Shown here: one piece after another, positions 34,150 through 42,904 of the stretch
Position numbering within the stretch: the stretch's first letter is position 1
Layout of the letters: every line of letters starts with the position of its first letter
Assembly: GCA_041394605.1 (NCBI GenBank)
Contig: JAWKHX010000005.1
Location: 372,001-436,000 of the forward strand
Length of the DNA: 64,000 bases
Direction: 5' to 3'
DNA from: UBA668 sp041394605
Lineage (GTDB): Bacteria; Actinomycetota; Acidimicrobiia; Acidimicrobiales; Ilumatobacteraceae
Program-made: the position numbers and the translations under genes
The notes under the pieces: model-generated
The model's input: the letters and a program-made list of their open reading frames with translations, nothing else
The model's database searches: none
What the model was told of the DNA's origin: nothing

Positions 34150-37100
34150 ATGCCTGCTGCACCGGCCCCACCAGCCCCGAAGGTGGACCTCCCTCCCGGC
34201 GTTCTCCAGCCGAAGGCCCAGCCGCTGATCGACGCGGCGATGAAGTCCGGCGAGGCGATGGCCAACCAGGTGGAAGTGTGCAGCGAGTGCGAGAAGTGCC
34301 CGCAGTGCGCCCAACTGCACTGGGAGCAGATCCAGGTCGGCGAGGCGTCCAGCTACCTCGGCGCCCAGACGGAGAAGTTCTGGAAGGATCTGCAGAAGAG
34401 CTTCCAGGACGGGGCCGAGGCCTACGACCGGGCGATCCGCCGACCGGCATGGGACCGCTGGATCGGCGCCTCGTTCTGGTATCAATCCGCCAGCGCGCTG
34501 GTGAACAGCATGGCGGCGGACAACCCGTGGGTCTTCTCCGGCGTCGGCCTGGACCCGTCGAAGATCTCCTTCACGCCGCACCCCGGCTGGATCGAGGTGC
34601 CGCTGGGAACCGGCACCCGCTGCTGGGTTGCCGACGAGAGCCTGATCGGTCTCGCCCACCAGGCCGCCTCGGCCGCCGCCACCTACGAGGCCTACATGGC
34701 TGCGGTCGCCGACCTGAATGCGGCCTGCAACGAACTCAGCAACGCCGAGGCTGCGTACAAGGTGGCCGAGGCCACCTACGACGCCAAGATGCAGCAGTTG
34801 CGCGACTGGTTCGACGCCGAGGGGTCGAAGTTCGTCGACACGCTCAACGACCTGCGCGCCCGGTCGCGGCGGCTGGACGCTGCGCTCGCCGCGTGCCGCA
34901 CGAAGTGTCAGCAGGACGTGGCCAAGGAGAGCGCCAACATTCTCGTGGCCGTGCTCTCCGGCCTGGGCGTGGTGGGCGTCACCCTCGGGTCGCTGCTGGT
35001 GGCCATCGGCCAACCCTTCGACAGCGGGTCGAACACGGCCATCGCGTCATCCGCCTCCACCGCGGCGTCCACCACTGCGGCACCCACCAGCAGTTCGTCG
35101 GCCAGCACGTCGTCCACCTCCACGGTGGCGGCGGTGGAGGTGCCCGACATCGCTCCCGACGACGTGATGATCGACATGTTCATGCGCGGCATGCACGGGG
35201 TGACGGCCTTCCCGGGTGTGGACTTCGCGCCGTTCCTGGGTGAGGGCGAGCAGACCAAGTTCGCGCTCACACCGGCGGAACCGCTGTTCCGCACGTCGTT
35301 CTACTCCGAGACGCTGGACGAACTGGGCATGTTCCCCGGCGTGCTCGGCCCGCCGATCAACGTCACCGGCACGGCCGTGACCTCGCTGGACTTCGTGACC
35401 CCGCGGGCCGACCCCGTGAACGACATCTTCAACCGCTACGGCACCACGGGTGAGACGCTGTGGGCGCCGTTCGTGCCCTCCGGCACCCTGCCCGGCATGA
35501 CCGCCTTCACCCTGCAGATGGACGGCAACGTCGCCGACCCGTCCTTCTGCGACGGCCGCGAGTTCCAGTTCGCGTTCAACATCTTCGACCCGGCCTACGG
35601 CGAGCCGTTCGCCGCCCTGCCGCAGTACCCGGCCGACTACTACGACGGCGGCAACTACTTCGCCTGGTTCGGCATGCGCGACTGCCAACTCGGCGGTGGC
35701 TTCAGCCAGGGCAGCACCCTCACCCCCACCGACGTCACCGGCGGCGCCTTCCTCTCCACCGACGGCACGGGCAGCACGCTGACGTTCTTCCTGCCCACCC
35801 CGCCCAGCGGGCCCGACGCCAGCGTCTACATGATCCTCTTCGAGTACCCGGGCACCACCTTCCAGCCGGACAACACCCGCTTCCAGTCGGTACCAGACAT
35901 CCTCGGCCCAGCGACCTCGCTGTCCACCGCCATCGTCACCTCGGACTGCAACTTCACGCTCGCCCCCCAGTCCCCGCCGACCACCGCCACATCGGCCACC
36001 ACCCCGGCCACGACGGCCACCCCTCCGTCGGTGACGAGTGGCGGCGGGGGCACCCCGTCCGGCGGCAGCGGCACCGACGGCACCGGGACGGGAACCGCCA
36101 CCGGGACGGGCACCGGAGCCGGCACGGGCACGGCGGTGGCCGCCGACCCCGATGAGACCCGGCCCGGCGTGGTGACCGGCGGCGTGGCGTCGGCGGCCCT
36201 CGGTGGCACGGCACTGGCGGCCGCGTCGGGCGTGCAACGCCGCCGGCGCACCACGCCCGCCCGCCCGGGATCGTCCACGCCCGCGGGCTCGGCCCCTCCG
36301 CCGGGTGGCACCGACGCCGCGCCGCCCCCGGGCAGCCCCTCCGCGCCCACCGGCCCCACCGGCCCGGAGACGACCCTGCCGGGCGCCAAAGAGTTGGCCG
36401 ACACCCAGGCCCGCCGCGCCGAGGCGGAACGGGCAGCCAACGAGCAGGCCGTCACCAACGCCCGCACCGAGATGCAGGAGGCCGAGCGTGCCTACCACTC
36501 CGCCGTTGCCAGCAGGGCCGCGCGCGAGGGCGCCGAAGCGAACGAGGGCTGGTTCGAGGAACTCACCGACTGGTACTCCAACCGCAACAAGACCGAGGCG
36601 GCACTGCTGCAGCGGGCGTTCGAGACCGAGGAGCGGGCCCTGCGCGCCTACCGCGCCGCAGTCTCCCGCTACGTGACCGCTCGCCTGCTGCTGACCGCCA
36701 GCCAGGAACGGGCGAACGAGTTGTCGCGCATCGCCTCCGAGGTGAACGAGAACGCCGTGGGCGCCAGCAACTTCGAATCCATCGAGCGGGTGATCACCCT
36801 GCCGGAGAGCAGCCGGGAACGCATCTCCACCCTGGCCAACGCCCGCGCTCGCATGCGCACCGCCCGCATCTTCCACGAGGCCATCGCCCTCGCCACCACG
36901 CGCATCAACCCGGGGTCGGGCACGGAGTCCACGCTGGTGAAGCAACTGGACTACCTGGCGTCGGGCATCAAGGACACCCGGCGGCAGCGCGAGTACCAGT
37001 ACAACGAGAGCCAGGCCCACTACGACACACGCGAGTGGTTCCGCGACACCGAGCGCGACCTGAGGGTGGAGACCGCTGTAACCCTGGCAGAGCAGGGCAC

Positions 37101-40100
37101 TGTGCTGGACCCGCGAGACGGCACGGTGCTGCGTGGCGAGGCCCTGCGCGCCCGCTTCGCCGCCGACCGCATCCAGTGGATGGCCGACTTCTTGGACCAG
37201 GCATCGTGGCGGCGCAACGACCCGCGCACGGCCCGCGCCTCGGAGCTGCGCCGCCACCTGAAGGAGGCCTACGCCACGCTCGACTACCTGGGCCACGGCA
37301 CGGTGCCGATGCGCGAGTTCTTCTCCGCCGCAGCCCTCACCATCCGCCGCCGCCAGGACGAGGTGAACACCTGGTTCATCAAGGATTACCTCGGCCTGCC
37401 CACGCAGTCCACCGGCACCTGGTGGGACACCATCAAGGTGGGCTGGAACGTGAAGCTGGGCACCAGCGGCCGGGTGGCCGGCTTCGGCGAGCAGAACATC
37501 GACGTGGTGCGCCAGCGGATCTACACGATGAACCTGCAGGCCGACCACGCCGTCGACGCCCTGAAGACCGCCGCCGAGACACCGGACCCCGACGACCTGC
37601 CGGAGAACGTCCGCGATCTGCTGGAGACCTACGGGTACATCGAGGTGCGCGAGGACGGCACCTCCGTCTACGTCATCCCCACCGCGGACTCGCTGGCACA
37701 GAGAGTGACCTCCATCGACCGGCCGGGCGCGAGCTGGCTGGACGTCGTGTCCGTCCAGAACGCCGGCGAGATCCTCGTGTCGGTCGCCCTCCCGGAGCTG
37801 GCCTCGGCCCGGGTGGCCGCCATCGCGACACGTCTCGGCGTGTCCGTGCGGGCGGTGCGGGCGGCCACGATCCTCACCGACCAGGTGGCCGGACTGGCGA
37901 CGGACGTGGCGTTCAACTACGCGCACAGCGAGCCCGGCAAGTTCAACCTGGCCTCCTCTGCGCTGGAGTCGCTGGCGATGAGCTGGGTCGGCACGCTGTC
38001 GCGCATGGGTTCCGACCTCGTGGTGGGGGCGGTGGGCAACCGCACCCTGGGTCGCCTCATCACTGACGACGCCACCCGCAAGCAGGTGATCGGCACCATC
38101 AGCGAGCTGATGGGCGTGCCGGTGGACACGGTGCAGCAGATCGCGTTCAACGCCGCCAAGGGCCAGACGGTGACGTCGGACGACGTGCTGGCCGCACTGC
38201 TCGGCAGCGCGATGAACGCCGCCGGCGCGAGGGTCGGCAAGCGTGGGGCGGAGTCCATCGAGCACGCGCTGAGCCTGCTGCCTCGCGACCTGCGCGAACG
38301 CTCCATCGTCCTCGCCCCGAACGACGGCCTGCGTCACGCGATCGAGACCGACGCCCGGCTGAACGAGCGGGCGGAGCGCCGCTTCGACTCCGTGGTCGGC
38401 GACGGTGCGCTGGACCGGGGGACCGGCTCGCGCATCTTCGAAGCCCTGCGTCTGGGCGACCTGACCTGGAGCGAACTGCAGCGGGTGTACACGATCCGTG
38501 GCTCGGAGATGGACACCGTGATGGACCAGGTGCGCCTGGACCGCGACCGCTTCGTGCGCTCCGTGGTGAGCGCCGCCCGGGTGCTGGCCACCGACATGAT
38601 CAACCGCCACTACGACACCGAGACGGCCGCAGCCACCACCGCCGAGCGGCGCAGTGAACTGGCGTCGGAGCGCCAGGCCGAGCTGGCCAAGATCGCCGAC
38701 CTGCAGTTCGAGACCCGGCTCAACGGCAGCTTCGCGTCCAAGGCGATGGAGGTCGCCGGCGAGTCGCGAGCCGCGCTCCTGGATCGTCTTCGCGGCGACG
38801 AGGCCACGATGCGGCGGGCCGGCGGGGAGGACGGGTTGGCCTCGCTCAGCGACGACCAGCTCCGTGACCTGGCGTTCGCCAAGCTGGAGTCCGAGTACCT
38901 CGACGCGTTCGGGAAGGCCGGCGACGTCATCCAGCCGGGGTCGGCGGGTGCCACCAGCGACGTCGACCGCTCCTGGGCCTCCGAGTGGCTGCGCCGTGCA
39001 GCGAAGGCGATCGTGCAGGCGGAGATGACGCGGGCGCGGATGGACACCGAACTCGGGCCCACCACGGCCTCGGCCTTCGACGTGAACGAATACAACAACG
39101 TCATGTCACGCATCAAGAGCGTGATCCTCCACCGCAGCGAGTTCGCCGGCCTTCCCGCCACCACGGTGACCATCCGCCGGCCCGACGGCTCCACCGCGGA
39201 CGTGTCGCTCAACCATGCGGACACCGTGGAGGCCAACTCGTTGGCCGCTGCGATGCTGCACATGTCGTCGGAGCGGCGCGACCGCTTCCAGTCCAACATG
39301 CTCGGCTCGGCCCGCGGCGCCGCTCGCGACCGGCTGACCGCGATGTTCACGCACGCCCGCGACGAGCTGGCCAGCTCGGACTCCTTGCTCACCCGCTACA
39401 CCCAGGAGGAGGCCGCCCGCAGCGGGACCTCCGCGGACGACCCGGACACCCAGCTGCGGGCTCGGGACCGCCTGTACGGCGAGCGGATGATGGAGCTGGA
39501 CCGGATCGGCCTGGCCATCGACCGCGCCCCGGAGGGCAGCCGGGAGCGTGCCGAGCTGATGGCGACCTGGGAGCGGCTGATGAACACGGCGCTGCGCGAC
39601 GGCATCGAGACCTACTCGGACATGGCCAACCTGGACATCATCGTCAGCCGGATGCAGAGCACCAAGAAGCCCGACGGTTCCAAGTACTCGCCCGAGGAGC
39701 TGATGCGCCTGCCCGAGTTCCGGCTCGGCGAGGGTGGCCTGCTCAGCCATGTGACCGAGCAGCAGGTTCGCTCCATGCTGAACGACCAGGTGCTGATGAT
39801 CATGCACCACGTGGAGGCGTATCACCACGGGCACGAGTCCGCAGCGAAGGCCACCCGCTCCCTGGCCAAGTACGCCGAACGGGCGCTGCTGGCCCTGTCG
39901 CTGCTGGGCCAGTTCCATCCCGAAAACCCGGGCAGCTACAAGGACCTGTTCGCGGCCACCCGCGCCCTGCTGCGCGACAAGGACAACCCCCAGGCGTTGC
40001 TGCGCACGCTCGGCTCGCTCGGGCCGGGGCGCGGCGACCCGCACCAGAGCCTGCGCTGGTACCTGAACCAGATCGAGACCCTGCCCGGCATGGCCGGCCT

Positions 40101-40608
40101 GACGGCGGCGCCCTCGGTGAACGGCCCGCGGGTGCCGTTCAACTCCACCGCGGCCCGCCGTGACTGGGAGCGCCGCAAGCGCGCGGCGGAAGCGAACGGC
40201 ATGCTGCCGCAGGTGATCGGTGTGGAGCTGATCAACACGATGGAGGACCTCCAGGCCACCGAGCGCGAGCTGACCCGGATGCGTGCCCTGCGGGAGTACC
40301 GGTCGTCGGACCGGGCGGAGGCCGCCCGCCTCAACGCGCTGGTGGAGGAGTTGCGGATCCGCATGGGGTGGTTGAGCGGGAGCCAGTACCTCGGCCCGCA
40401 TTGGCGGTCGATGCAGCAGCAACTGTGGGACGCCGTGCACCGGTTGGAGGAACTGCAGCGCGCGTGGGTGGCTGCCGGCCGGCCCGACGACGACGGGTGG
40501 GCGGCACGGATCGCCGACATGGAGGAACGCGCCGACGGCCTGCGCGACCGGCAGGGGGAACTCCGCAGCGAGCTGGATCGCCTCAGGCCGCAGCCTGCGG
40601 CACGGTGA
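34150..40608 (+). CDS. Giant 2152-residue two-membrane-span protein of unknown function
   Basis: Cytoplasmic N-terminus (1-260) with VCSECEKCPQCAQLH, a Cys-rich motif that could bind zinc, and helical, coiled-coil sequence. The first membrane helix is at about 262-285 (ILVAVLSGLGVVGVTLGSLL). A Ser/Thr linker leads to an outside domain (about 330-610) with aromatic-rich strands (REFQFAFNIFDPAYGEPF). After a Gly/Thr linker a second helix at about 675-693 (GVASAALGGTALAAASG) is followed by QRRRR, so the remaining 1450 residues are cytoplasmic: almost all helical, Arg/Glu/Ala-rich, with coiled coils at 750-900 and a more hydrophobic section at about 1210-1400. No catalytic motif was recognised. 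Its 3' end overlaps the convergent kinase gene by 26 bases. Confidence 0.85.
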   Translation: MPAAPAPPAPKVDLPPGVLQPKAQPLIDAAMKSGEAMANQVEVCSECEKCPQCAQLHWEQIQVGEASSYLGAQTEKFWKDLQKSFQDGAEAYDRAIRRPAWDRWIGASFWYQSASALVNSMAADNPWVFSGVGLDPSKISFTPHPGWIEVPLGTGTRCWVADESLIGLAHQAASAAATYEAYMAAVADLNAACNELSNAEAAYKVAEATYDAKMQQLRDWFDAEGSKFVDTLNDLRARSRRLDAALAACRTKCQQDVAKESANILVAVLSGLGVVGVTLGSLLVAIGQPFDSGSNTAIASSASTAASTTAAPTSSSSASTSSTSTVAAVEVPDIAPDDVMIDMFMRGMHGVTAFPGVDFAPFLGEGEQTKFALTPAEPLFRTSFYSETLDELGMFPGVLGPPINVTGTAVTSLDFVTPRADPVNDIFNRYGTTGETLWAPFVPSGTLPGMTAFTLQMDGNVADPSFCDGREFQFAFNIFDPAYGEPFAALPQYPADYYDGGNYFAWFGMRDCQLGGGFSQGSTLTPTDVTGGAFLSTDGTGSTLTFFLPTPPSGPDASVYMILFEYPGTTFQPDNTRFQSVPDILGPATSLSTAIVTSDCNFTLAPQSPPTTATSATTPATTATPPSVTSGGGGTPSGGSGTDGTGTGTATGTGTGAGTGTAVAADPDETRPGVVTGGVASAALGGTALAAASGVQRRRRTTPARPGSSTPAGSAPPPGGTDAAPPPGSPSAPTGPTGPETTLPGAKELADTQARRAEAERAANEQAVTNARTEMQEAERAYHSAVASRAAREGAEANEGWFEELTDWYSNRNKTEAALLQRAFETEERALRAYRAAVSRYVTARLLLTASQERANELSRIASEVNENAVGASNFESIERVITLPESSRERISTLANARARMRTARIFHEAIALATTRINPGSGTESTLVKQLDYLASGIKDTRRQREYQYNESQAHYDTREWFRDTERDLRVETAVTLAEQGTVLDPRDGTVLRGEALRARFAADRIQWMADFLDQASWRRNDPRTARASELRRHLKEAYATLDYLGHGTVPMREFFSAAALTIRRRQDEVNTWFIKDYLGLPTQSTGTWWDTIKVGWNVKLGTSGRVAGFGEQNIDVVRQRIYTMNLQADHAVDALKTAAETPDPDDLPENVRDLLETYGYIEVREDGTSVYVIPTADSLAQRVTSIDRPGASWLDVVSVQNAGEILVSVALPELASARVAAIATRLGVSVRAVRAATILTDQVAGLATDVAFNYAHSEPGKFNLASSALESLAMSWVGTLSRMGSDLVVGAVGNRTLGRLITDDATRKQVIGTISELMGVPVDTVQQIAFNAAKGQTVTSDDVLAALLGSAMNAAGARVGKRGAESIEHALSLLPRDLRERSIVLAPNDGLRHAIETDARLNERAERRFDSVVGDGALDRGTGSRIFEALRLGDLTWSELQRVYTIRGSEMDTVMDQVRLDRDRFVRSVVSAARVLATDMINRHYDTETAAATTAERRSELASERQAELAKIADLQFETRLNGSFASKAMEVAGESRAALLDRLRGDEATMRRAGGEDGLASLSDDQLRDLAFAKLESEYLDAFGKAGDVIQPGSAGATSDVDRSWASEWLRRAAKAIVQAEMTRARMDTELGPTTASAFDVNEYNNVMSRIKSVILHRSEFAGLPATTVTIRRPDGSTADVSLNHADTVEANSLAAAMLHMSSERRDRFQSNMLGSARGAARDRLTAMFTHARDELASSDSLLTRYTQEEAARSGTSADDPDTQLRARDRLYGERMMELDRIGLAIDRAPEGSRERAELMATWERLMNTALRDGIETYSDMANLDIIVSRMQSTKKPDGSKYSPEELMRLPEFRLGEGGLLSHVTEQQVRSMLNDQVLMIMHHVEAYHHGHESAAKATRSLAKYAERALLALSLLGQFHPENPGSYKDLFAATRALLRDKDNPQALLRTLGSLGPGRGDPHQSLRWYLNQIETLPGMAGLTAAPSVNGPRVPFNSTAARRDWERRKRAAEANGMLPQVIGVELINTMEDLQATERELTRMRALREYRSSDRAEAARLNALVEELRIRMGWLSGSQYLGPHWRSMQQQLWDAVHRLEELQRAWVAAGRPDDDGWAARIADMEERADGLRDRQGELRSELDRLRPQPAAR

Positions 40609-41701
40609 GCGTGAACGTGGCGCCCAACCCGGGGCCCGGCGACGCTGCTGTGAGGTCGCCGCCGTGGGCGCGGGCGATGGCCCGCCCGATGGTGAGGCCG
40701 ATGCCCGTGCCACCCGCGTGACCCTGCGGGTCGGCGCGGTAGAACCGCTCGAACACGTGGGCCAGCTGGTCCGATCGCAGGCCGCGCCCGGTGTCCGTGA
40801 CGGCGACCTGGCAGGTGCCGCCGGTGCGCCTGGTGGCGACCGTGACCTCGCCACCCCGCGGCGTGTAGGCGATGGCGTTGGTGAGCAGGTTGGTGATGAC
40901 CTGCACGATGCGGTCGTGATCCACCACCACGGGTGTTGCGCCATCGGATGCCACCAGGAGGGTGATGCCGGCAGCGGCCGCCCGCGGGCGCAGCCGGTCC
41001 ACCGTGGTGGCGGCCAACTCGCCGAGATCGGCGGCTTCGGGGTGAAGGTCCAGCCGGCCCTCCTCGGCGCGCGACACGGCGGCGAGATCCTGCGACAGGC
41101 GCTGCAGGCGGCCGAGCTCCGCGGTTGCGGTGGTGGCCAGTTCGTCGGCGGTGAACAGCCCGTCGCCGTACCCCTCCACCACCCCGCCCAATGTGGTGAG
41201 CGGGGTACGCATCTCGTGGGCGACGTCGTTGATCAGCGCGGCGCGGCGCTGCTCGGTTTCCGCCAGCGTGGTGGCCAGCCGGTTCACGTCGCCGGCCAGT
41301 GCGGCCAACTCGCGCTCGCGGGGTGGGTCCACCGTGGCCGCGTAGTCGCCCGCCGCCAACCGCTGCGTGGCCGTCTGCAGGTCGGTGAGATGGCGAACCT
41401 CGCGGCGGCTCATCCACAGTGCCGCGACGGCGGCGACGACGATGGCCGCGGCGACGGCGATCGCCGTGGCCCAGTTGACCGCGGAGATCACGGCCTCGCG
41501 CTGGTCGGCCGTCGCCTGGGCCCCCATGCCCTGGCCGCCTTGACCGCCCATGCCACCCGGCCCGCCCATGCCGTTCATGCCGTTCATCCGGTCGTCGAAC
41601 AGGCGGGGCACCATCACCCGAACGAGCACGGCGAAGACCGCGGCGCCGACGACGGCGACGGCCAGGTACGACCACAGCAGGCGGGACCGCACCGACCTCA
41701 C
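40583..41701 (-). CDS. Sensor histidine kinase with Met/Gly-rich outside loop
   Basis: 372 residues. Helix 1 (LLWSYLAVAVVGAAVFAVLV), a short outside loop rich in Met and Gly (MNGMNGMGGPGGMGG, QGMG), helix 2 (ATAIAVAAAIVVAAVAAL), HAMP, then H-box DVAHEMRTPL (His162), N-box NLLTNAIAY, G1 DTGRGL, F FERFYR and G2 GGTGIGLTI. The Met-rich loop could bind soft metals such as Cu(I). GTG start overlaps the response regulator stop (GTGA). The partner is the regulator at 41698-42393. Confidence 0.93.
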   Translation of the reverse strand: MRSVRSRLLWSYLAVAVVGAAVFAVLVRVMVPRLFDDRMNGMNGMGGPGGMGGQGGQGMGAQATADQREAVISAVNWATAIAVAAAIVVAAVAALWMSRREVRHLTDLQTATQRLAAGDYAATVDPPRERELAALAGDVNRLATTLAETEQRRAALINDVAHEMRTPLTTLGGVVEGYGDGLFTADELATTATAELGRLQRLSQDLAAVSRAEEGRLDLHPEAADLGELAATTVDRLRPRAAAAGITLLVASDGATPVVVDHDRIVQVITNLLTNAIAYTPRGGEVTVATRRTGGTCQVAVTDTGRGLRSDQLAHVFERFYRADPQGHAGGTGIGLTIGRAIARAHGGDLTAASPGPGLGATFTLTVPQAAA

Positions 41702-42393
41702 GACGCACCGTCCAGCAGCTTGTAGCCCACACCGCGGACCGTGGCGACGAACCGGGGCGACTCGGCGTCGTCACCGAGTGCCTTGCGCACGCTGCGGATG
41801 TGCACGTCCACCACTCGCTCGTCGCCGTAGTAGTCGTAGCCCCACACCCGCTCCAGCAGTTGGCGGCGGGTGAACACCCTGCCGGGGGCGGAGGCCAGCG
41901 CCGCCAGCAGGTCGAACTCCAGCGCGCTGAGCGTCACTGGTGTGTCGTCCACCCGTACCTCTCGGCGATCGGCGTCCACCACGAGGCCGGAGGCCACGGG
42001 CTCGTCGTCGGCCGCACCGGTGCCGCGGCCCCTGCGCAGCATGGCCTTCACCCGCAGGGCCAACTCCCGGGCGCTGAAGGGCTTGGTGACATAGTCGTCG
42101 GCGCCCACGGAGAGGCCGATCACCCGGTCCACCTCCTCGGCGCGGGCCGTCAGCATGATCACGTACGTGTCGCCGTCGGCGCGGATGCGGCGTAGCACGT
42201 CGATCCCGTCGGTGCCGGGCATCATCACGTCCAGCACCACCACATCCGGACGGTGCTCGACCACCATCGCCAGCGCCGTGTCGCCGTCGGGCGCCTCCAG
42301 CACCTGCAGCCCGTCCGCTTCCAGGTACCGACGGACCACGTCGCGGATGGTGGCCTCGTCGTCCACCACGAGCACGAGCGGCTGGCGGGTCAT
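41698..42393 (-). CDS. OmpR/PhoB-family response regulator
   Basis: 231 residues. Receiver domain with DDE (11-13), phospho-acceptor Asp55 (VVLDVMMPG), Thr in MLTARAEEV and Lys in DDYVTKPFS; then a winged helix (LSALEFDLLAALASAPGRVF, VDVHIRSVRKALGDD, RGVGYKL). It should bind direct repeats as a dimer; 11-base-spaced CGTGAAG repeats lie at 42860-42900 upstream of the neighbouring secreted-protein gene. Co-transcribed with the kinase. Confidence 0.95.
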   Translation of the reverse strand: MTRQPLVLVVDDEATIRDVVRRYLEADGLQVLEAPDGDTALAMVVEHRPDVVVLDVMMPGTDGIDVLRRIRADGDTYVIMLTARAEEVDRVIGLSVGADDYVTKPFSARELALRVKAMLRRGRGTGAADDEPVASGLVVDADRREVRVDDTPVTLSALEFDLLAALASAPGRVFTRRQLLERVWGYDYYGDERVVDVHIRSVRKALGDDAESPRFVATVRGVGYKLLDGAS

Positions 42394-42412
42394 GGTGTCA
42401 CTCTCGCGCGCC

Positions 42413-42441
42413 CGAGCCCCGTCCGCTCGGGACGGGGCTCG
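42413..42441 (-). terminator. Hairpin between the secreted-protein gene and the regulator gene
   Basis: CGAGCCCCGTCC / GGACGGGGCTCG, a perfect 12-bp stem with a 5-base loop. No T run follows. It lies 22 bases after the stop at 42463 and 20 bases before the regulator start, so it probably attenuates or processes a common transcript. Confidence 0.6.
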
Positions 42442-42462
42442 TCGAGGGGAGCCGAGATGGGT

Positions 42463-42804
42463 TCACCGGCCGCCCTTGTGCTGCACGCCGGTGCCGTCCA
42501 TCGGCCGGACCGTGCTGTCGTCGTCGTGGTAGACGCCGGTGCCGTCACGGGCCTGGATCTGGTCGCCGCTGCCGGTGCCGTCACCGTTGCGGTAGCCCAT
42601 GCCATCGCCCATCTGGTTCTCGTGCTGGTGCTGGTACATCTCGCCAGTGCCGTCGCACACCATGGTGCCGTTGCCCCGGCCACCGCTGCCGTTGCCGTTG
42701 CCCTGGCCGTTGCCGGTCCAGGAGTCGGCGGCCACGATCGCCGCCGGGGTGAGGGTGGCAACCGCCACGCCGCCGAAGACCAGTGCCTTCTGATACCGCT
42801 TCAT
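42463..42804 (-). CDS. Small secreted Gly/Met/His/Asp-rich protein
   Basis: 113 residues. KRYQKALVFGGVAVATLTPAA is a signal peptide. The mature part is Gly/Asn-rich with four DGTG repeats (VCDGTGEM, NGDGTGSG, ARDGTGVY, PMDGTGVQ) and a cluster MYQHQHENQMGDGMGY of Met and His. This composition suggests metal binding outside the membrane, next to a kinase with a Met-rich loop. AAGGAAGG precedes the ATG. A hairpin and direct repeats lie upstream. No family recognised. Confidence 0.8.
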   Translation of the reverse strand: MKRYQKALVFGGVAVATLTPAAIVAADSWTGNGQGNGNGSGGRGNGTMVCDGTGEMYQHQHENQMGDGMGYRNGDGTGSGDQIQARDGTGVYHDDDSTVRPMDGTGVQHKGGR

Positions 42805-42817
42805 GATCCTTCCTTTC

Positions 42818-42830
42818 GAGGCTCTGCCTC
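42818..42830 (-). promoter_or_regulatory. Leader hairpin before the RBS, copy 1
   Basis: On the minus strand GAGGC-AGA-GCCTC followed by GAAAGGAAGG. The same layout (GAGGC-TCA-GCCTC then GCAAGGAGG) occurs at 43930-43942 before the next gene. It may be an operator or a 5'-UTR stem. Confidence 0.45.
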
Positions 42831-42859
42831 TTTCGTGCAAGGTCATGATCCGCCCGGGC

Positions 42860-42900
42860 CGTGAAGGGTCCAGGGAAGCGGTCGTGAAGCTTCCGTGAAG
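42860..42900 (-). promoter_or_regulatory. Direct repeats, probable response regulator box
   Basis: CGTGAAG at 42860, 42883 and 42894 (minus strand CTTCACG), with a degenerate unit AGGGAAG at 42872; steps are 11-12 bases. 11-base direct repeats with TTCAC are the style of PhoB/PhoP-type sites in actinobacteria. They lie 56-96 bases upstream of the secreted-protein ATG, just past the stop of the gene at 42905. Confidence 0.5.
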
Positions 42901-42904
42901 CAGG

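Noticed and set aside
35047..38610. A 1187-codon open frame on the minus strand inside the giant gene
   Set aside because: It is a shadow caused by high GC: no start signal, Arg/Gly/His-rich translation, and the plus-strand frame has normal codon use and clear domains.
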